From: an uncultured Clostridia bacterium
GTDB taxonomy: Bacteria > Bacillota > Clostridia > TANB77 > CAG-508
DNA length: 34,114 nt
Reading direction: 5' to 3'
Assembly (NCBI GenBank): GCA_934154805.1
Contig: CAKPGM010000016.1
Span: 1-34,114, forward strand
Below, in pieces: positions 15,725 to 24,050 of the stretch. A program made the translations under genes and the position numbers. The notes below the pieces were generated by a model that did no database searches, had not been told where the DNA came from, and worked only from the letters and a program-made list of their open reading frames with translations. How positions within the stretch are numbered: the stretch's first letter is position 1; the number at the start of each line of letters is the position of its first letter.

Positions 15725-17347
15725 CTATACGTTTATTTCTTTAAATCGTTTGTTACCATATTTCTTTAGTCTTTTCCATAGCGCAAGTATAACTATTGCT
15801 AAAACTATTAATTCTATCAATACAAATAAATTTATGTTCGGCGTTTGAGCTCCTGCTACCATTAACACAGCAAACAATAGTCCTAATATCATTCCACTAA
15901 ACACAGCTATGGTTGTGCTCATACTTTGTTTTACAACTTCTGTGTCTGATGATGCATTCATTTTTGGATATTTTAGATTTGTAAATAATCCGATTATTGC
16001 CGTAAGAGTTGGCATTAATATTGATATTGCAAAAATAAATAGTATATCTATTATTCCAACTTTGAATGCTATAAAAAATATTAAATCACTTATCAATATA
16101 ACTGGCATCGTGATTATACAGCTCATTAAGATTTTAGATAATAGTATTGTGTCAACAGATATTGGTAAGCTTTTTGTTATATTGAAACTCTTTCCTTCTA
16201 GTGATATTGAAGATGATGTTATTGATGTCATACACGCTGTATATGTAACCAAGCAGAATAATATTTTTGGCATCAATGAAATAATCGTGTTTATATCAAT
16301 GCCCATTCCTTCTCCTTCTGTTATTGTGTTTATTACTCCGTTTATATTCACGCTCATCGCTATTGTTACTATAAACAATAAAATTAAACCAACTGACGTA
16401 TTAAAAATGTACACTGTTGAAGAAAAGTATCTTTTTAATTCTTTTGATACCAATGCTGATAATTTGCTTTTTACTTTCACTTTGCTTTCTATGCTTTTTA
16501 TCTTTTTGCTTTTTCCTTTTTCTGATGATTTAGATATTATTCCAAAATAGAATCTACTTGCAATCATAATAAAAATTACTAATGGCACTATATTTATTGC
16601 TATCAATATTAGTAAAGTTGGTAAATTAAAGTTTTGTATCAAGTCTATGTATGCACCTGCTGGGTAATACACGTTTTTGATGACTGAGTTTATATTTTCA
16701 GCATTATTTATAATCTCTCCTACAATTCCTTGTGTATTCAATGAGATATAAAATATTCCAAAGAATATTATCATTGTAAACACTGTTTGTACTATTTTTT
16801 TAGCTTTAAATTTTACAGATACCGCTTTTATTATATATCCAATTATTGAGCTTATTACTGTTGGAATTATCGGTAGTAAAAATGTCATTAATATTGATAT
16901 TAGATAAAAACTTATTCCTGGATGTTCATAATATATGTACACAATATATGCAGGTATCATAAATAATGCGTTATATAAGAATTGAAATGATAGCAGTTTA
17001 AATATTCTTACAAACAGTATTTTTGATTTCTCTATTGGTAATGCGAATAACAAATCATTGTCTTTTGCGTCAAATAGTATTCCTTGCGATTTGTATATTC
17101 CTTCTACTAATGTAAGTATTGTTGTTAATATTATAAATAGTGTTAGCATTATGTATGTTAGATTTACTTTTGAAAATTCTGATGCGAACATCACAGCATA
17201 GACTCCCACTGCAAACATTACTATTAGCGAAAGTATAATTGGAAATATTATTTGCTTTGCTTTTGAGTCGCTGGCTTTTGTCTTATATTTAAACATATCC
17301 ATATCTTGCGACATGGCTGCTTTTAGTAAACGTATTAACTTCTTCAT
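15725..17347 (-). CDS. ABC exporter permease (ABC-2 type, 540 aa)
   Basis: Polytopic membrane protein with roughly twelve hydrophobic segments in two halves, each preceded by a short cytoplasmic stretch; a basic loop with KGKSKKIKSIESKVKVKSK (about residue 285) divides them. The motif FDAKDNDLLFALPIEKSKIL in the first half and the matching SLEGKSFNITKSLPISVDTIL in the second half are typical of the large two-lobed ABC-2 permeases of Firmicutes. It forms a unit with the ATPase gene just upstream (3-base gap). The substrate cannot be told from sequence. It starts at ATG 17347 after AAAGGAAT. Confidence 0.88.
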   Translation of the reverse strand: MKKLIRLLKAAMSQDMDMFKYKTKASDSKAKQIIFPIILSLIVMFAVGVYAVMFASEFSKVNLTYIMLTLFIILTTILTLVEGIYKSQGILFDAKDNDLLFALPIEKSKILFVRIFKLLSFQFLYNALFMIPAYIVYIYYEHPGISFYLISILMTFLLPIIPTVISSIIGYIIKAVSVKFKAKKIVQTVFTMIIFFGIFYISLNTQGIVGEIINNAENINSVIKNVYYPAGAYIDLIQNFNLPTLLILIAINIVPLVIFIMIASRFYFGIISKSSEKGKSKKIKSIESKVKVKSKLSALVSKELKRYFSSTVYIFNTSVGLILLFIVTIAMSVNINGVINTITEGEGMGIDINTIISLMPKILFCLVTYTACMTSITSSSISLEGKSFNITKSLPISVDTILLSKILMSCIITMPVILISDLIFFIAFKVGIIDILFIFAISILMPTLTAIIGLFTNLKYPKMNASSDTEVVKQSMSTTIAVFSGMILGLLFAVLMVAGAQTPNINLFVLIELIVLAIVILALWKRLKKYGNKRFKEINV

Positions 17348-17350
17348 AGC

Positions 17351-18076
17351 TTATTCCTTTCTAGAATCTTTTTCATCTAGTTCTAAGAATACTTGCTCCA
17401 AAGATTCGTCTCCTTTAATTTCACTCATCTTCCCTACTTTTACTATTTTTCCTTGCTTTATAATTGCAACTCTACTACATAATTTTTCTGCCACTTCTAG
17501 TATGTGTGTTGAGAAAAATATTGTTTTGCCTTCTTTGCACATTTGCTTCATAATTTCTTTCATATCGAATACTGCTTTTGGATCTAATCCCACAAATGGT
17601 TCATCCATTATTAAGACTTTTGGATTATGTGCAAGTGCTGATATTAATGCTACTTTTTGCTTCATTCCATGTGAAAATGAAGATATTTCATCATTTAAAT
17701 TGTCTTCGATTTCAAACATTTTAGCATATTTTTCTATTTGTTGTTTTCTCTCTTCTTTATCCACCTCATACATATCACATATAAAGTTTATGAAATCTAT
17801 TGCTTTCATATTCTCGTATAAGTCTGGGTTATCTGGTACATATGCCATCTCTTTTTTACATTCTATTGGTTGTTTTTTTATTGATTTTCCGTTGATTAGA
17901 ATGTCACCTTGTTCAAAGTCTAATATTCCTACTATTGATTTAATGGTTGTTGTTTTACCAGCTCCATTATGCCCTATGAAAGCAAATATTTCTCCATCAT
18001 TTACAGTAAACGATATATCATCCACTGCCTTTTTTTCTCCATTATAGATTTTAGTTACATTTTTTATTTCTATCAT
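17351..18076 (-). CDS. ABC transporter ATP-binding protein (241 aa)
   Basis: Nucleotide-binding subunit for the adjacent permease. Walker A is GHNGAGKTTTIKS, the signature is SSFSHGMKQKVALI (SHGMKQ in place of LSGGQ, common in ABC-2 drug or peptide exporters), Walker B VLIMDEPFVGLDP, and the switch histidine is in FFSTHILEVAE. It is full length. The ATG at 18076 has AGAGGGGG upstream. The promoter at 18106-18134 drives the pair. Self-resistance, bacteriocin export or lipid movement are all possible; nothing nearby decides between them. Confidence 0.93.
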   Translation of the reverse strand: MIEIKNVTKIYNGEKKAVDDISFTVNDGEIFAFIGHNGAGKTTTIKSIVGILDFEQGDILINGKSIKKQPIECKKEMAYVPDNPDLYENMKAIDFINFICDMYEVDKEERKQQIEKYAKMFEIEDNLNDEISSFSHGMKQKVALISALAHNPKVLIMDEPFVGLDPKAVFDMKEIMKQMCKEGKTIFFSTHILEVAEKLCSRVAIIKQGKIVKVGKMSEIKGDESLEQVFLELDEKDSRKE

Positions 18077-18105
18077 TAGGTATTCCCCCTCTTTATTCTA
18101 TGAAT

Positions 18106-18134
18106 ATTCTATCGTTCTTTATGCTTGTTGTCAA
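18106..18134 (-). promoter_or_regulatory. Promoter of the ABC exporter operon
   Basis: On the minus strand there is TTGACA (18129-18134), 17 bases, TAGAAT (18106-18111), about 30 bases before the ATPase start. It is back to back with the LRV-gene promoter; the two -35 boxes are 19 bases apart, and TGTCAA facing TTGACA makes a short inverted repeat that one regulator could cover. Confidence 0.85.
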
Positions 18135-18153
18135 CGTTTTAATATCGGTTGAA

Positions 18154-18182
18154 TTGACATAAAGTGTGTATCATGATATAAT
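18154..18182 (+). promoter_or_regulatory. Perfect-consensus promoter of the LRV-repeat gene
   Basis: TTGACA (18154-18159), 17 bases ending in TGA (extended -10), TATAAT (18177-18182): every consensus position is matched. The expected 5' leader is about 70 bases and contains a hairpin (GGTATAT at 18200-18206, ATATACC at 18218-18224) ahead of the AGGAGG site. Confidence 0.93.
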
Positions 18183-18262
18183 ATTATTATCTTATCCCCG
18201 GTATATGGATATTAATAATATACCAGTAGCATTTTTCGCTTCTACTTAGGAGGAAAAAATCT

Positions 18263-18853
18263 ATGGCCAGTCAAAATGCAATGTTCGCAATGGAATGCGA
18301 ACTGCCGGATACTTTAAATTATCTGGCACGGACCGGTGACGAGGAAACGCAAGATGTAGTTACTCGTAACCCTAACACCGACTCTAGGACTTTGATGTAC
18401 TTAACTGACAGTCCTTATACAAGTGTTCGTTGTCAAATTGCCTTTCACGACAATGTCACTGATGAAATTGTCGTGAAGCTTGCTAAGGATTCCGCACCCG
18501 AAGTGCTCGTATCTTTAGCAATGGTTTCAACCACTCCGGAAGACATACTGGAATTTCTGGCGCACAATGCGAACCGTGTCGTTCGTTACGCGCTTACAAG
18601 AAATCCCTCAACTCCTGCAAGCGCACTGGAAGTAATCGCGGACTCTGAGTCATCCTCTATGATTTTGCTAAATATCGCAAAACACAGGAATTCTAATCAG
18701 AAGACTTTGGAAAAGCTTTCACAAGTGCATCAGCATTCTATCAGAATTGCTGTTGCAAGAAACATTTCCACTCAGATTTATATTCTGCAAGAGATGACTC
18801 ACGATCCTGCAAAAGACATTGTTGATATCGCAGCATCGAGAATTCAGCACTAA
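18263..18853 (+). CDS. LRV (leucine-rich repeat variant) protein, probably acquired
   Basis: 196-residue cytoplasmic protein made of about six repeats of 24-26 residues. The best reads VVRYALTRNPSTPASALEVI; others keep the RNP.T / NIST pattern (VVTRNPNTDSRTLMYL, RIAVARNISTQIYILQEM). This is the LRV type of short helical solenoid. The N-terminal iron-sulphur cysteine cluster of the Azotobacter LRV protein is not present. It is likely a binding or scaffold protein; partner unknown. Base use differs sharply from all neighbours: 29 of 60 bases are G or C at 18301-18360, against 13 of 60 at 18901-18960, with CTG, CGT, GCG and CCG codons. It has its own consensus promoter, AGGAGG site and strong terminator, and is a lone plus-strand gene. 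Confidence 0.85.
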   Translation: MASQNAMFAMECELPDTLNYLARTGDEETQDVVTRNPNTDSRTLMYLTDSPYTSVRCQIAFHDNVTDEIVVKLAKDSAPEVLVSLAMVSTTPEDILEFLAHNANRVVRYALTRNPSTPASALEVIADSESSSMILLNIAKHRNSNQKTLEKLSQVHQHSIRIAVARNISTQIYILQEMTHDPAKDIVDIAASRIQH

Positions 18854-18859
18854 ACGGCC

Positions 18860-18896
18860 AATTCCCCGAAGATTTTCTCTTCGGGGAATTTTCTTT
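18860..18896 (+). terminator. Strong intrinsic terminator of the LRV-repeat gene
   Basis: A perfect 13-bp stem (AATTCCCCGAAGA at 18860-18872, TCTTCGGGGAATT at 18878-18890) with a 5-base loop is followed by TTCTTTTTATT. It works in the plus direction only, since the other side lacks a T tract. Its G+C-rich stem is unlike the A/T-rich terminators elsewhere in the window. Confidence 0.95.
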
Positions 18897-18949
18897 TTAT
18901 TACTCACCTATTAAAAACTCATACTAATTATTTCTATTTTTTGTCACTT

Positions 18950-19402
18950 TTAATGTTTGTTTAAAAAGCTCTTAATTTTTTCGATAACTTTCTTTATAAA
19001 TCTTTTGTTTTTCACAACTGCTAATTCTTGCTCCGGTACATTGTTTTTCTCTATTTTTGATGTCCTAGTTATATATTTTATATCAGTCTTTTCTCTTATC
19101 TGTTGTCGGTATTTTTGCTCGTTTTCTTTTATTACTTGTAAGTATTCTTGTTTTTCATTTTCATCTTTACACCAATAATTTATATATAATAATGCCAATA
19201 TGGCTAGTGTTTCTTTTCTTATCTCTTGTTTATTTAATGGAAGAGCATTATCATATTGAGGACTATATGTATTAGATCTTTCCTGCTTTATTTTTTCCAT
19301 AAACTTTTTTGGTATCTTATTTACATCTTTCGAGTCCATTACATTTAATATAGCATATAACTCTGAATAAATAATCTGACTGTCAGTTTTATTTTTTATC
19401 AT
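18950..19402 (-). CDS. Small protein of the paralogous family, long form (150 aa)
   Basis: Third member of the unknown family found in group A. It shares YSELYAILNVMDSKDVNKIP, KKFMEKIKQERSNTY, and the core ETLAILALLYINYWCKDENEK (residues about 69-89). The C-terminal part resembles the 146-residue protein: QELAVVKNKRFIKKVIEKIK, a basic amphipathic helix. It lies 12 bases behind the 584-residue gene, as its paralogues lie behind the amidoligase gene. The ATG at 19402 has AAAGGAGA upstream. No terminator is evident between its stop and the LRV-gene terminator (18902-18949 is plain A/T-rich DNA). Confidence 0.75.
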   Translation of the reverse strand: MIKNKTDSQIIYSELYAILNVMDSKDVNKIPKKFMEKIKQERSNTYSPQYDNALPLNKQEIRKETLAILALLYINYWCKDENEKQEYLQVIKENEQKYRQQIREKTDIKYITRTSKIEKNNVPEQELAVVKNKRFIKKVIEKIKSFLNKH

Positions 19403-19414
19403 AGTAGTCTCCTT

Positions 19415-21169
19415 TTAGATTTCGGGTTCTATTGTCTCTGTTTCTTTTTTCTCTGTTGATTTTTCCTCTACTTGTTTCATCGATTCTTCTATTATTTCTC
19501 TCGCCTCTGCTACTTCACTTACTCGTACATCCTTTATTGTATCTCTGATTTCTGATATACTTATTGTAGGTACTGGTGGAAGGTTTTTTGGCACTTCTAC
19601 AGTCGAAGTTGGAGGAGGAGGAAGTTCTTGAATTCCCCTTTGTGTTACTTTTGGCAGTTTGCACCATCCCCATGGTATCAGTTCTCCCTCATAATAAGTC
19701 ATTTCTGGTAAGTTTATCTCTTTTCCTGCTGCATTCCATGTCTCGCTAAGTCTTATTGCCTTTTCTTCTGTTTCTGGAGATAGTCTGTCTCCTATTTTAG
19801 TCCTTTCTTTTAATGAAAAAATTACTATTTCTGTAGCCATTTTTCTTGCTTCTGTTTCATTTTCTCTTTTCATTGCCCTAAAAGTCTCCAAGAATGCATT
19901 TGCAAATATGTTTTCATTGGTTGGGAATTTTTCTATATGTTGTTCATACTGAGCATAGACATCATCTAGTGTTATTTTTTCTTCCTCTAGAGCTCTAGTT
20001 TCTGCCCACTTTTTAAAATTCCCTTTTATCTTTTCTATTCCTGCTTTATTTTTTTCTTCAATTATATGCTGTATAGTTATTTCAACAATGTCTTCTACGC
20101 TCCAACTTTCCTTCTTCATTATCTCTGAAGAATCTATCTCATCATCTTTAAATACACCTTGAATATAATCTTGGAATTGTCCTTCTATAGTTTTTATAGT
20201 ATACGGCTCTATACCAAATTCTTTTTTTATATCTTGCATTATTTCCTCTTTATCACTTGCTTTATTTATTAGCCCATTCTCTTTTATAATATGACATATC
20301 GCTATTGCCCTGTTGAAGAACTTATACGCTATCTCTTCGGTATTTTCCTCACTCCACATATGTGTACGAATTTCTATTTTATTTTCTTTCATAATTCTTA
20401 TGAAGTCTTCTTCTCGTTGCTGACCGTTTTTCGTTGTTTCTGCGAAACCGTACCATCCTGTATCTGTTTGTTTATATCCTATAGTAGATAAAAATGCCTT
20501 TGCATACCCATTAACTTCATTTCCTTCACATTCTATAACCGTAGCATTAGGATTATCTTTTTTAACTTTTTCTCCTTCTCCCTTAAGGCATAATATATAA
20601 GATTGTGGAGTTATTTCTGCTCCACCATTTAAAGTATACATGTCACTTGATGTTCCCTTTAGTCTTTCTTTCGGGACATCAATCATTGGTATTAATATAG
20701 CATATGGTGCTCCGTCAATATTCATGTTTCCATGGCTTGTATTGACTTCATCATTTACCGCAAAATGTACAGTATTCCTCATATAAGGAATTTCATATTT
20801 ATACTCTTTGCCTTTTAGAGTTATACTCTCTCCAATACGAGCCCCTGCTTCTTTTGGCGATTTAATTCTATTTTGAGTTGGTTGATATCTTGTTTCATGT
20901 ACTAGTATAAAATCTTCTAATCCTTGAAATCCGCCTTCCCTTTCAGTTATCGCTTTATCCTCTTCTTCTAATACAAACGGAATGTCATGTTCTTCTAGAA
21001 ATTTTTTAGCCTCTTCAAGGTTAAGTCCTAAGTCGCTTATTGTTTTTGCCTTTTCAGTTTTCTCTATTTTTGTTTTTAACGTTCCCCTTAATTCATAATC
21101 ATCGTCTTTAACGTTTTCTAATTCCTTTTTTAGAGCATTTAATTGTATTTCTTTTATTTCTTTTATCAT
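19415..21169 (-). CDS. 584-residue protein of unknown function
   Basis: Not recognised. Residues 1-80 are charged and helical. Residues about 84-245 look like a folded alpha/beta domain with strikingly specific motifs: DFILVHETRYQPTQNRI (87-103), RNTVHFAVNDEVNTSHG (131-147), APYAILIPMIDVPKERL, DMYTLNGGAEITPQSYILC (176-194), and NPNATVIEC. Histidines and acidic residues in the first two motifs would suit an active site, but no reaction can be named. Residues 250-500 are helical. Residues 505-584 form a proline-rich (LPPPPTS, LPPVP) then acidic tail ending TETIEPEI, close to the ETIEQE end of the 833-residue protein. No signal peptide. ATG 21169 follows AAGGAGAG. It lies 37 bases behind the patatin gene. 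Confidence 0.75.
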   Translation of the reverse strand: MIKEIKEIQLNALKKELENVKDDDYELRGTLKTKIEKTEKAKTISDLGLNLEEAKKFLEEHDIPFVLEEEDKAITEREGGFQGLEDFILVHETRYQPTQNRIKSPKEAGARIGESITLKGKEYKYEIPYMRNTVHFAVNDEVNTSHGNMNIDGAPYAILIPMIDVPKERLKGTSSDMYTLNGGAEITPQSYILCLKGEGEKVKKDNPNATVIECEGNEVNGYAKAFLSTIGYKQTDTGWYGFAETTKNGQQREEDFIRIMKENKIEIRTHMWSEENTEEIAYKFFNRAIAICHIIKENGLINKASDKEEIMQDIKKEFGIEPYTIKTIEGQFQDYIQGVFKDDEIDSSEIMKKESWSVEDIVEITIQHIIEEKNKAGIEKIKGNFKKWAETRALEEEKITLDDVYAQYEQHIEKFPTNENIFANAFLETFRAMKRENETEARKMATEIVIFSLKERTKIGDRLSPETEEKAIRLSETWNAAGKEINLPEMTYYEGELIPWGWCKLPKVTQRGIQELPPPPTSTVEVPKNLPPVPTISISEIRDTIKDVRVSEVAEAREIIEESMKQVEEKSTEKKETETIEPEI

Positions 21170-21206
21170 TATGTTTTTACTCTCCTTTTTATGGAAGTTG
21201 GCTTTT

Positions 21207-22058
21207 TTATTTTTCTTTAAATATTTCTTTTATTTCTGCCATATGTTCTAATGTTGTTATATATCCTTGGTTATAACAATAATCTATCTTCTTGATATTA
21301 AATACATTTGCTTCTGGTAAGTCCAATGTTATTGCGTAATCACTGCTTGCTACTTCCGAGGCAGTTCTTTGATCAAATAACAAATCAACAGATTTTAGTG
21401 CTACTTCAAATAAATTCTTTGGATCGTAAAATTTCTCTGAGCTGAATCTTATTGATAACACTTTGTCTGCTCCTAGTTTTCTTACTTCATTGGTTGGTAA
21501 GTTGTCAAATATTCCTCCGTCTACGAATTTATGTCCTTTAAATACTGTTGGAGCAAATACTCCCGGATAGCTTGCACTAGCTCTTACAGCCGTTCCAATT
21601 TTAATATCCTGAATGTATTCTACCTGTTTTGTTTCATCTAACGTTTCTTGGTTTGTAAATACATATTTCTTACTTTCTGTTATTTCTGTGGTTGGCATAC
21701 AGATTGGCATTTTTATATCTTTTATGTTTTTTAAGCCTTTTAATTCAGCACATTCTGCTATCGCTTGTTCAATTCTTTCTCCTGAAAGTAGTCCATAACC
21801 CATAAAATTTCTTTTACTCTTTACATTTGACCAGTAATACTTTGGATCTATTTTCATTATGTCTTTTGCAAAATATTTAAAAAGTTTAAGCATTTCATCT
21901 GTTGAATAATCCATAGCATACAGTGCAGAAACAATGCTCCCTATGCTTGTTCCTCCTACGCAGTCTACTTCAATTCCATTCTCTTTTAATGCTTTTAGAG
22001 CTCCTATGTGACCAGCACCTTTGATTCCTCCACCTGCTAAAGCTAAACCAATTTTCAT
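21207..22058 (-). CDS. Patatin-like phospholipase (RssA family)
   Basis: Serine lipid acyl hydrolase with a Ser-Asp dyad. Seen: the oxyanion loop AGGGIKGAGHIGAL at residues 8-21, nucleophile elbow GTSIGS with Ser38, and the catalytic Asp in FVDGGIFDN (Asp180). It is 283 residues, a normal length for stand-alone bacterial members, with no signal peptide, so it is probably cytoplasmic or membrane-peripheral. It lies 22 bases after topB and 37 bases before the 584-residue gene with no terminator visible, so it may share a transcript with both. Patatin-like enzymes occur in housekeeping lipid turnover and as defence effectors; nothing here decides. Confidence 0.92.
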   Translation of the reverse strand: MKIGLALAGGGIKGAGHIGALKALKENGIEVDCVGGTSIGSIVSALYAMDYSTDEMLKLFKYFAKDIMKIDPKYYWSNVKSKRNFMGYGLLSGERIEQAIAECAELKGLKNIKDIKMPICMPTTEITESKKYVFTNQETLDETKQVEYIQDIKIGTAVRASASYPGVFAPTVFKGHKFVDGGIFDNLPTNEVRKLGADKVLSIRFSSEKFYDPKNLFEVALKSVDLLFDQRTASEVASSDYAITLDLPEANVFNIKKIDYCYNQGYITTLEHMAEIKEIFKEK

Positions 22059-22080
22059 AGATTACCTCAATCCTTTCTCT

Positions 22081-24036
22081 CTAATATTTTACTATCAATT
22101 TATCAAATTTAGTTTGTATATATTTTTCTAGCTTTTCCATAAATACATTTGATTCAATTTCTTTTTTTGACACCATATCTAGCCCTTTTTCCCAACTTGC
22201 TGTAAGTTTAGGATTTAACATATCTGGCATCGCATTATATACTATGTCATATATTATTTCTCCCTTTTGTGTCGGAGTGATAATCTGAGTTTTGTCATTT
22301 ATTTGTATATATTGTATTTTTTCTAATTTCTTTATTATTTCAGCTCTTGTTGCACTTGTTCCAATTCCTGCACCTTTTATTTGCTCTCTTAGTTCTTCAT
22401 CTTCTATTAACTTTCCTGCATTCTCCATTGCTAAAATTATAGAACCTGAATTGTATCTTGTAGGTGGATTTGTCTGCGCTTCTTTTGTTTCATAATTTAC
22501 AACTTCTATTTCCTGTCCTTTTTTTATTTGAGCAAACACTTCTAGGTTGTCTTTTTCTTCATTGTTTTCCACTTTTTCTGCAGAATCTGTGGATTCTTTT
22601 AGTGTATTCTTATTTTTTAGTACTTCTAAATATCCCTGATTTAAACAAACTTTTCCACTCGCACTAAACTCCTCCTGATGGTCTTTATTTTCTACTTGAA
22701 TTGTAACCGATACCTTGTTAAATTCAGCAGGAGGATAAAATATTGCTAAAAATCTTTTTACTATAAGTTTATATACTTCTTTTTGTAAATCTGGTAACTT
22801 CTCATAATTCTCATATCCCTGTCCTGTTGGAATTATAGCATAATGATCTGTTATTTTACTATCATTTACATATTTAGTCTTTATTAAATTGGTTGAGTAT
22901 TTTTCATCAACCATTTTCTTTATATAGCCTTGGATTTCTTCATTTCTAAATCCTTTAGCTATTCCATTTAAGTTTTTGCTTATTACTTTTGCAACTGCTG
23001 TTGATAGTACTCTTGCATCTGTTCTTGGGTAAGTAACAAGCTTTTTCTCATATAAATTTTGTATTATCTCTAAAGTTTCATCTGGCTTGATTTTAAATCT
23101 TTTCGTACATTCATTTTGAATTTCGGCTAAATTAAATAATAATGGTGCATTTTCTTTTTGTTTTGATTTCTTTACTTCTTTTACTGTTGCCTTTTTGTTA
23201 CTTAGCTCTATTATGAAGTCCTTAGCATCTTTTTCTTTTTTAAATCCCGTCTCGTTATAAAGTTTCACAGAATCTTTTTGAGAAGAATTTTCCGTAACTT
23301 TCCATTCTGCTGTAAAACTGCTGTCTTTTGGTCCAAATTCTCCTACTATTTTATAATATGGAACCTTTATAAAGTTTCTTATCTCCCTTTCTCTTGATAC
23401 TACCATACCTAAAACACAGGTCATTACTCTTCCTACCGATATGGAGATTCTATCTTCTTGTAATTTACTTGCAGCTCTTTTACCATATATGATTGTCAAT
23501 AGTCTTGAAAAGTTAATTCCTATTAAATAATCTTCCTTCGCTCTTAAATATGCACTGTCTGCTAAGCTATCATACTCTGTAAGTTCTTTAGCTTCTCTTA
23601 TTCCCTTTTTTATTTCTTCCTCTGTCTGCGAGTCAATCCAAACTCTTTTCCTATCTTTTCCTTTCACTCCTATCATTTGTTCTACTAGTCTATATATGTA
23701 TTCCCCCTCTCTTCCCGAGTCAGTTGCAACATATATTGTAGAAACATCTTCTCTATTTAACAGCATTTGTATTGTATTGAATTGCTTTTGTACATTCGGA
23801 ATCACTTCATATTTATATTCTTTTGGCATAAATGGTAATGTGTCTAGTCTCCAAAGTTTCATTTTTTCATCATATTTCTCCGGGTATGACATTGTTACTA
23901 AGTGTCCAACACACCATGTTATTATCCAATTTTCCGCTTCTAAGTAACCGTCTTTTCTAGTCGTATTCACATTCAACACTTTTGCAAATTCTTGCGCTAC
24001 TGACGGCTTTTCTGTAATTAAAATATTTTTAGACAT
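22081..24036 (-). CDS. topB: DNA topoisomerase III
   Basis: Type IA topoisomerase that relaxes and decatenates DNA through a single-strand break. The Toprim domain has ILITEKPSVAQEFA (Glu9) and ATDSGREGEYIY (106-112); the catalytic tyrosine is Tyr336 in LVTYPRTDARVL. The conserved GTSATRAEII segment near the C-terminus is present, and the protein ends without zinc ribbons. It is 651 residues. The usual SVGRVQTPTL reads SVGRVMTCVL here, a mild departure. It lies 14 bases after the membrane-anchored protein gene; ATG 24036 follows a weak AAAGAGTAGA site. Confidence 0.95.
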   Translation of the reverse strand: MSKNILITEKPSVAQEFAKVLNVNTTRKDGYLEAENWIITWCVGHLVTMSYPEKYDEKMKLWRLDTLPFMPKEYKYEVIPNVQKQFNTIQMLLNREDVSTIYVATDSGREGEYIYRLVEQMIGVKGKDRKRVWIDSQTEEEIKKGIREAKELTEYDSLADSAYLRAKEDYLIGINFSRLLTIIYGKRAASKLQEDRISISVGRVMTCVLGMVVSREREIRNFIKVPYYKIVGEFGPKDSSFTAEWKVTENSSQKDSVKLYNETGFKKEKDAKDFIIELSNKKATVKEVKKSKQKENAPLLFNLAEIQNECTKRFKIKPDETLEIIQNLYEKKLVTYPRTDARVLSTAVAKVISKNLNGIAKGFRNEEIQGYIKKMVDEKYSTNLIKTKYVNDSKITDHYAIIPTGQGYENYEKLPDLQKEVYKLIVKRFLAIFYPPAEFNKVSVTIQVENKDHQEEFSASGKVCLNQGYLEVLKNKNTLKESTDSAEKVENNEEKDNLEVFAQIKKGQEIEVVNYETKEAQTNPPTRYNSGSIILAMENAGKLIEDEELREQIKGAGIGTSATRAEIIKKLEKIQYIQINDKTQIITPTQKGEIIYDIVYNAMPDMLNPKLTASWEKGLDMVSKKEIESNVFMEKLEKYIQTKFDKLIVKY

Positions 24037-24050
24037 GTTATCTACTCTTT

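Noticed and set aside
10239..21206. Accessory region as a prophage, integrative element or CRISPR locus
   Set aside because: No integrase, transposase, phage structural gene, tRNA-linked att repeats or regularly spaced direct repeats were seen.
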